NCBI GenBank assembly: GCA_963843565.1 | Contig: CAWJKY010000003.1 | Coordinates: 2,666,001 to 2,730,000 of the forward strand | From: DASZQY01 sp963843565 | Lineage (GTDB): Bacteria; Pseudomonadota; Alphaproteobacteria; Rhizobiales; Kaistiaceae | Direction of reading: 5' to 3' | Length of the DNA stretch: 64,000 bases | Shown here: positions 61,935-64,000 of the stretch, one piece after another | Numbering within the stretch: position 1 is the first letter of the stretch | Layout: each line of letters opens with the position of its first letter | Program-made: the position numbers and the translations under genes | The notes under the pieces: model-generated | Seen by the model: only the letters and a program-made list of their open reading frames with translations | What the model was told of the DNA's origin: nothing | The model's database searches: none

Positions 61935-62540
61935 TTAGGGTTTCCTCACCCGCCTTAGCGTCAGGTTGATGCGGCCGCCGTCCGGAAACCAGTCGGCAAG
62001 AAGCGTCGAGGTGCCCGGGTAGAGCCGGTCGACGCCGTGGAAGGCGAGACGGTCGTCGCCCCCGAGCACCACCACGTCACCCGAAGCGAGCTTCATGGAG
62101 CGGGTCGGATCGCCGCGCCTGGTTCCGCCGACGCGGAACAGGCACGTATCGCCGAGGGAGATCGACACCACCGGCGCAGCGAAATCCTCCTCGTCGCGGT
62201 CCTGATGGAGGCCCATCTTCGCACCCGGCGCGTAGAAGTTGACGAGGCAGGCTTCCGGATCGTGCGGATAGCCGGCGACTTCACGCCAGACGTCGAGGAC
62301 CATCCGAGGGATGGGCGACCACGGCCTGCCGGTCTCCGGGTGGGTCGGCTGGTAGCGGTAGCCGCCGTCCTTGTCGGACACCCAGCCTAGGCTCCCGAGG
62401 TTGGTCATCTTCACGGAGAACGGCTTGCCGGTCCTCGGCATCTTCGGCACGAAAAACGGCGCCTCGGCTTCCGCGGCGCGCAGCTCCGCAACGAGGCGCG
62501 CCTGCGCGGCGCGGTCGAGAAGGCCCGGCGCGATCCTCAC
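61935..62540 (-). CDS. alkB: AlkB-family DNA repair dioxygenase
   Basis: A 201-residue Fe(II)/2-oxoglutarate dioxygenase that removes methyl groups from 1-methyladenine and 3-methylcytosine in DNA. Metal ligands are in GLHQDRDEEDF (H-x-D) and DDRLAFHGVDR, and the 2-oxoglutarate arginine in GRINLTLRRV. The start is GTG 62540 (VRIAPGLLDRAAQARLV); no ATG lies nearby in frame. It begins 4 bases after the stop of the upstream secreted protein gene, so the two are probably co-transcribed. The 165-base gap to the next gene holds the palindrome 61841-61856. Confidence 0.93.
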   Translation of the reverse strand: MRIAPGLLDRAAQARLVAELRAAEAEAPFFVPKMPRTGKPFSVKMTNLGSLGWVSDKDGGYRYQPTHPETGRPWSPIPRMVLDVWREVAGYPHDPEACLVNFYAPGAKMGLHQDRDEEDFAAPVVSISLGDTCLFRVGGTRRGDPTRSMKLASGDVVVLGGDDRLAFHGVDRLYPGTSTLLADWFPDGGRINLTLRRVRKP

Positions 62541-62544
62541 AGCC

Positions 62545-62970
62545 TCACCCGCCCGGAAACAGTTCCGCCGGCGCGCCATAGTCGTCCGCCCACGGCACCC
62601 ACACCACGTCGGTGGCGCCAAGGTCGTAGGCATCGACCAGCCAGGTGCCGCCGGAGCGATGCAGGAGCGCGCTGACGCCGTCGTCGAACATGCCCTCCTG
62701 CCAGGCCTCGCTGTACCTGGTTCGCGACCAGTCGATGGGCGCGCCGCCGGGGCGCTGCGGGTGGAGGTAGACGAAGGCCCACGGCCCGAGCACCCGCATC
62801 TCCTGCACGACGAACTCGACCGGGGCGCCGACCTCGGCTTCGACCCTGGGGCGGACGGCATCGAGGATTTCGGCGCGGAGCGCCGTGCCGCGCGCCGGCG
62901 TGGTCACCTGCGCGGCGCAGGCCGCGGCCGGCAACAGGCAGATGAGCAGCAGGGCAAGAAGCGTCTTCAT
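62545..62970 (-). CDS. Small secreted protein of unknown function
   Basis: A 141-residue exported protein. A signal peptide with a possible lipobox-like LPAAACAA occurs at 1-19 (TLLALLLICLLPAAACAA), so either a Sec-cleaved or a lipoprotein form is possible. The mature part has PVEFVVQEMRVLGPWAFVYLHP and WLVDAYDLGATDVVWVPWADDY; this pattern is known from small alphaproteobacterial periplasmic proteins without assigned role. ATG 62970 is chosen because the signal peptide starts there. Divergent from the next gene, with 124 bases between. Confidence 0.75.
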   Translation of the reverse strand: MKTLLALLLICLLPAAACAAQVTTPARGTALRAEILDAVRPRVEAEVGAPVEFVVQEMRVLGPWAFVYLHPQRPGGAPIDWSRTRYSEAWQEGMFDDGVSALLHRSGGTWLVDAYDLGATDVVWVPWADDYGAPAELFPGG

Positions 62971-63094
62971 GGCCGCCGTGACCCTCTCACGCCACGCCAC
63001 GTGTGAGCAAGCGCAGCAGCGAAGCCTGATGCCGCCGGATTGCCGGCGTGCTAACAGCGTCGCCGCCCAATTCTGGGCGTAGGAGCACTTTCCC

Positions 63095-63433
63095 ATGATA
63101 ACGCGTGGTTTGGCGACGCTCATCGCAGCGTCGCTGTTGTCGGTCGCCGGCATTGCTGCCGCGGCCGCTGAGGACCTCGTATTCACGCTCGACAACGAGA
63201 CGAGCGCCGACCTGACGGAATTCTACACCTCGCCGGTCAACGTCAACGACTGGGAGTCCGATGTCCTTGGCGCGGACGTTCTGCCCGCCGGCAGCGCGAT
63301 CGAGATCACCATCGCCGACGGCCGGACCCAATGCAGCTACGACATGAAGTTCGTCTTCACCGACGGCACGACGCTGGAAAAGGACGGTGTCGACCTCTGC
63401 AACCTCGACACCTACACGCTCACCGATAACTAG
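63095..63433 (+). CDS. Small secreted beta-rich protein of unknown function
   Basis: A 112-residue protein with a signal peptide (residues 1-24, LATLIAASLLSVAGIAAAAA) and a mature part rich in D, T and beta-strand patterns: DLTEFYTSPVNVNDWESDVLG, ITIADGRTQCSYDMKFVF, DLCNLDTYTLTDN. Two cysteines (CSYD, DLCN) may pair. Similar short proteins with FYxSP and DDWExDxLG are common in alphaproteobacteria but have no known function. ATG 63095. A strong hairpin follows the stop. It precedes dnaK on the same strand but is unlikely to be part of its operon. Confidence 0.8.
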   Translation: MITRGLATLIAASLLSVAGIAAAAAEDLVFTLDNETSADLTEFYTSPVNVNDWESDVLGADVLPAGSAIEITIADGRTQCSYDMKFVFTDGTTLEKDGVDLCNLDTYTLTDN

Positions 63434-63453
63434 CCCTCGCCACCGCCGGCGCG

Positions 63454-63485
63454 CCGGACCCGCCCGAGGCTTGGGGCGGGTCCGG
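63454..63485 (+). terminator. Strong hairpin after the secreted protein gene
   Basis: CCGGACCCGCCC and GGGCGGGTCCGG form a perfect 12-base stem with an 8-base loop, 20 bases after the stop at 63433. No T-run follows, so termination may be partial; it still separates this gene from dnaK. Confidence 0.55.
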
Positions 63486-63566
63486 CAGCCGGGTGGCGCC
63501 TCCGGCGACCCGCCCCGTCCCGGCGCCGCCGGCCCCAAGTCCCCACAGAATCCCGCGAATCTGGCG

Positions 63567-63594
63567 CTTGCGGCTCTTTTGGCCCCTTCTTATA
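63567..63594 (+). promoter_or_regulatory. Heat-shock-type promoter of dnaK
   Basis: CTTGCG (63567-63572), a 16-base spacer and CTTATA (63589-63594) resemble the alphaproteobacterial RpoH consensus (CTTG, about 17, CYTAT). It lies about 115 bases upstream of the dnaK start. No CIRCE repeat is present in this gap. Confidence 0.5.
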
Positions 63595-63707
63595 TACGGC
63601 CTTGAACCTCAGCCCCGCCTCGGCGCGGGGCATCCATCGCATCAGGGAAGCGGTTCGGGGGCCCATCGGGGGACCCGACCGTTTTGCCGGAAGGAGACCA
63701 AAGCATC

Positions 63708-64000
63708 ATGGCAAAGGTGATCGGCATCGACCTCGGCACGACCAACTCGTGCGTCGCGGTCATGGAAGGCAAGAACGCCAAGGTCATCGAGAACGCCGAA
63801 GGTATGCGCACCACGCCCTCCATCGTCGCCTTCACCGACGATGCCGAGCGGCTGATCGGCCAGCCGGCCAAGCGCCAGGCGGTCACCAACCCGGAGCATA
63901 CCTTCTTCGCCGTCAAGCGCCTGATCGGCCGGCGCTACGACGACCCGATGGTTTCCAAGGACAAGGACCTCGTCCCCTACAAAATCGTCAAGGCGCAGAA
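63708..64000 (+). CDS. dnaK: Chaperone DnaK, N-terminal part (cut by window edge)
   Basis: Hsp70 chaperone that folds and refolds proteins in the cytoplasm with DnaJ and GrpE. Ninety-seven residues are visible: the ATPase start KVIGIDLGTTNSCVAVMEG (phosphate-1 motif), VIENAEGMRTTPSIVAFT and HTFFAVKRLIGRRYDDP. ATG 63708 is preceded by AAGGAG eleven bases upstream. A heat-shock-like promoter precedes it. dnaJ would be expected further downstream, outside the window. Confidence 0.97.
   Translation, partial: MAKVIGIDLGTTNSCVAVMEGKNAKVIENAEGMRTTPSIVAFTDDAERLIGQPAKRQAVTNPEHTFFAVKRLIGRRYDDPMVSKDKDLVPYKIVKAQ

Overview
This window is high-GC chromosomal DNA (roughly two-thirds G+C) from an alphaproteobacterium, most likely of the order Hyphomicrobiales (Rhizobiales). 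The main reasons are gene order and gene type: ChvI/ChvG next to PTS EIIA and HPr and ahcY; rimP-nusA-ylxR-infB-rbfA-truB leading to rpsO-pnp; miaB-phoH-ybeY-corC-lnt-(HTH)-metK; fur-rimI-tsaB; trpS-murJ-glnD-mutS; and a DivL-type kinase with tyrosine in place of the phospho-acceptor histidine. Genus cannot be told from the sequence alone. About 57 protein genes are supported, most on the minus strand. I found no tRNA, rRNA, CRISPR array, prophage or insertion sequence, and no gene-free stretch longer than 300 bases.

Layout. 1-6.3 kb: divL, a TsaE/sugar-kinase fusion, murU and the start of addB (cell-cycle control, tRNA t6A, murein recycling, recombination). 6.5-12.6 kb: ahcY behind a palindromic operator, a flavin amine oxidase, HPr, EIIA-Man, and the ChvG/ChvI two-component system; the usual hprK is absent. 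12.7-23.9 kb: one long translation and RNA-processing cluster, from rimP (behind an attenuator-like leader) to pnp (ending at a clear terminator). 24-27.9 kb: a sulfate ABC importer. 28-32.5 kb: trmB and metK, separated by an oppositely oriented large membrane protein of unknown function, plus an HTH regulator. 32.7-43.5 kb: lnt, corC, ybeY, phoH, miaB, fur, rimI, tsaB, nfu, then a lower-GC HNH gene and two accessory enzymes, then usp. 43.5-53.3 kb: trpS, murJ, glnD, a GH1 beta-glucosidase, mutS. 53.5-58.9 kb (plus strand): malic enzyme, a serine hydrolase, a secreted unknown, and a VapBC toxin-antitoxin pair. 58.9-63 kb: lepB, small secreted unknowns, an unusual pyruvate-kinase-family protein with a perfect 16-bp palindrome upstream, and alkB. 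63-64 kb: a small secreted protein and the start of dnaK behind a heat-shock-like promoter.

Most of the window is conserved core genome. The more unusual points are departures from that core: a two-hairpin palindromic repeat inserted in frame into miaB, the missing hprK, the truncated atypical pyruvate kinase with its LacI-like operator, the orphan membrane protein that splits metK from trmB, and apparent CTG start codons on lnt and the sulfate-binding protein gene. I saw no convincing new multi-gene defence or mobile system; VapBC is the only recognisable toxin-antitoxin or defence-type locus.
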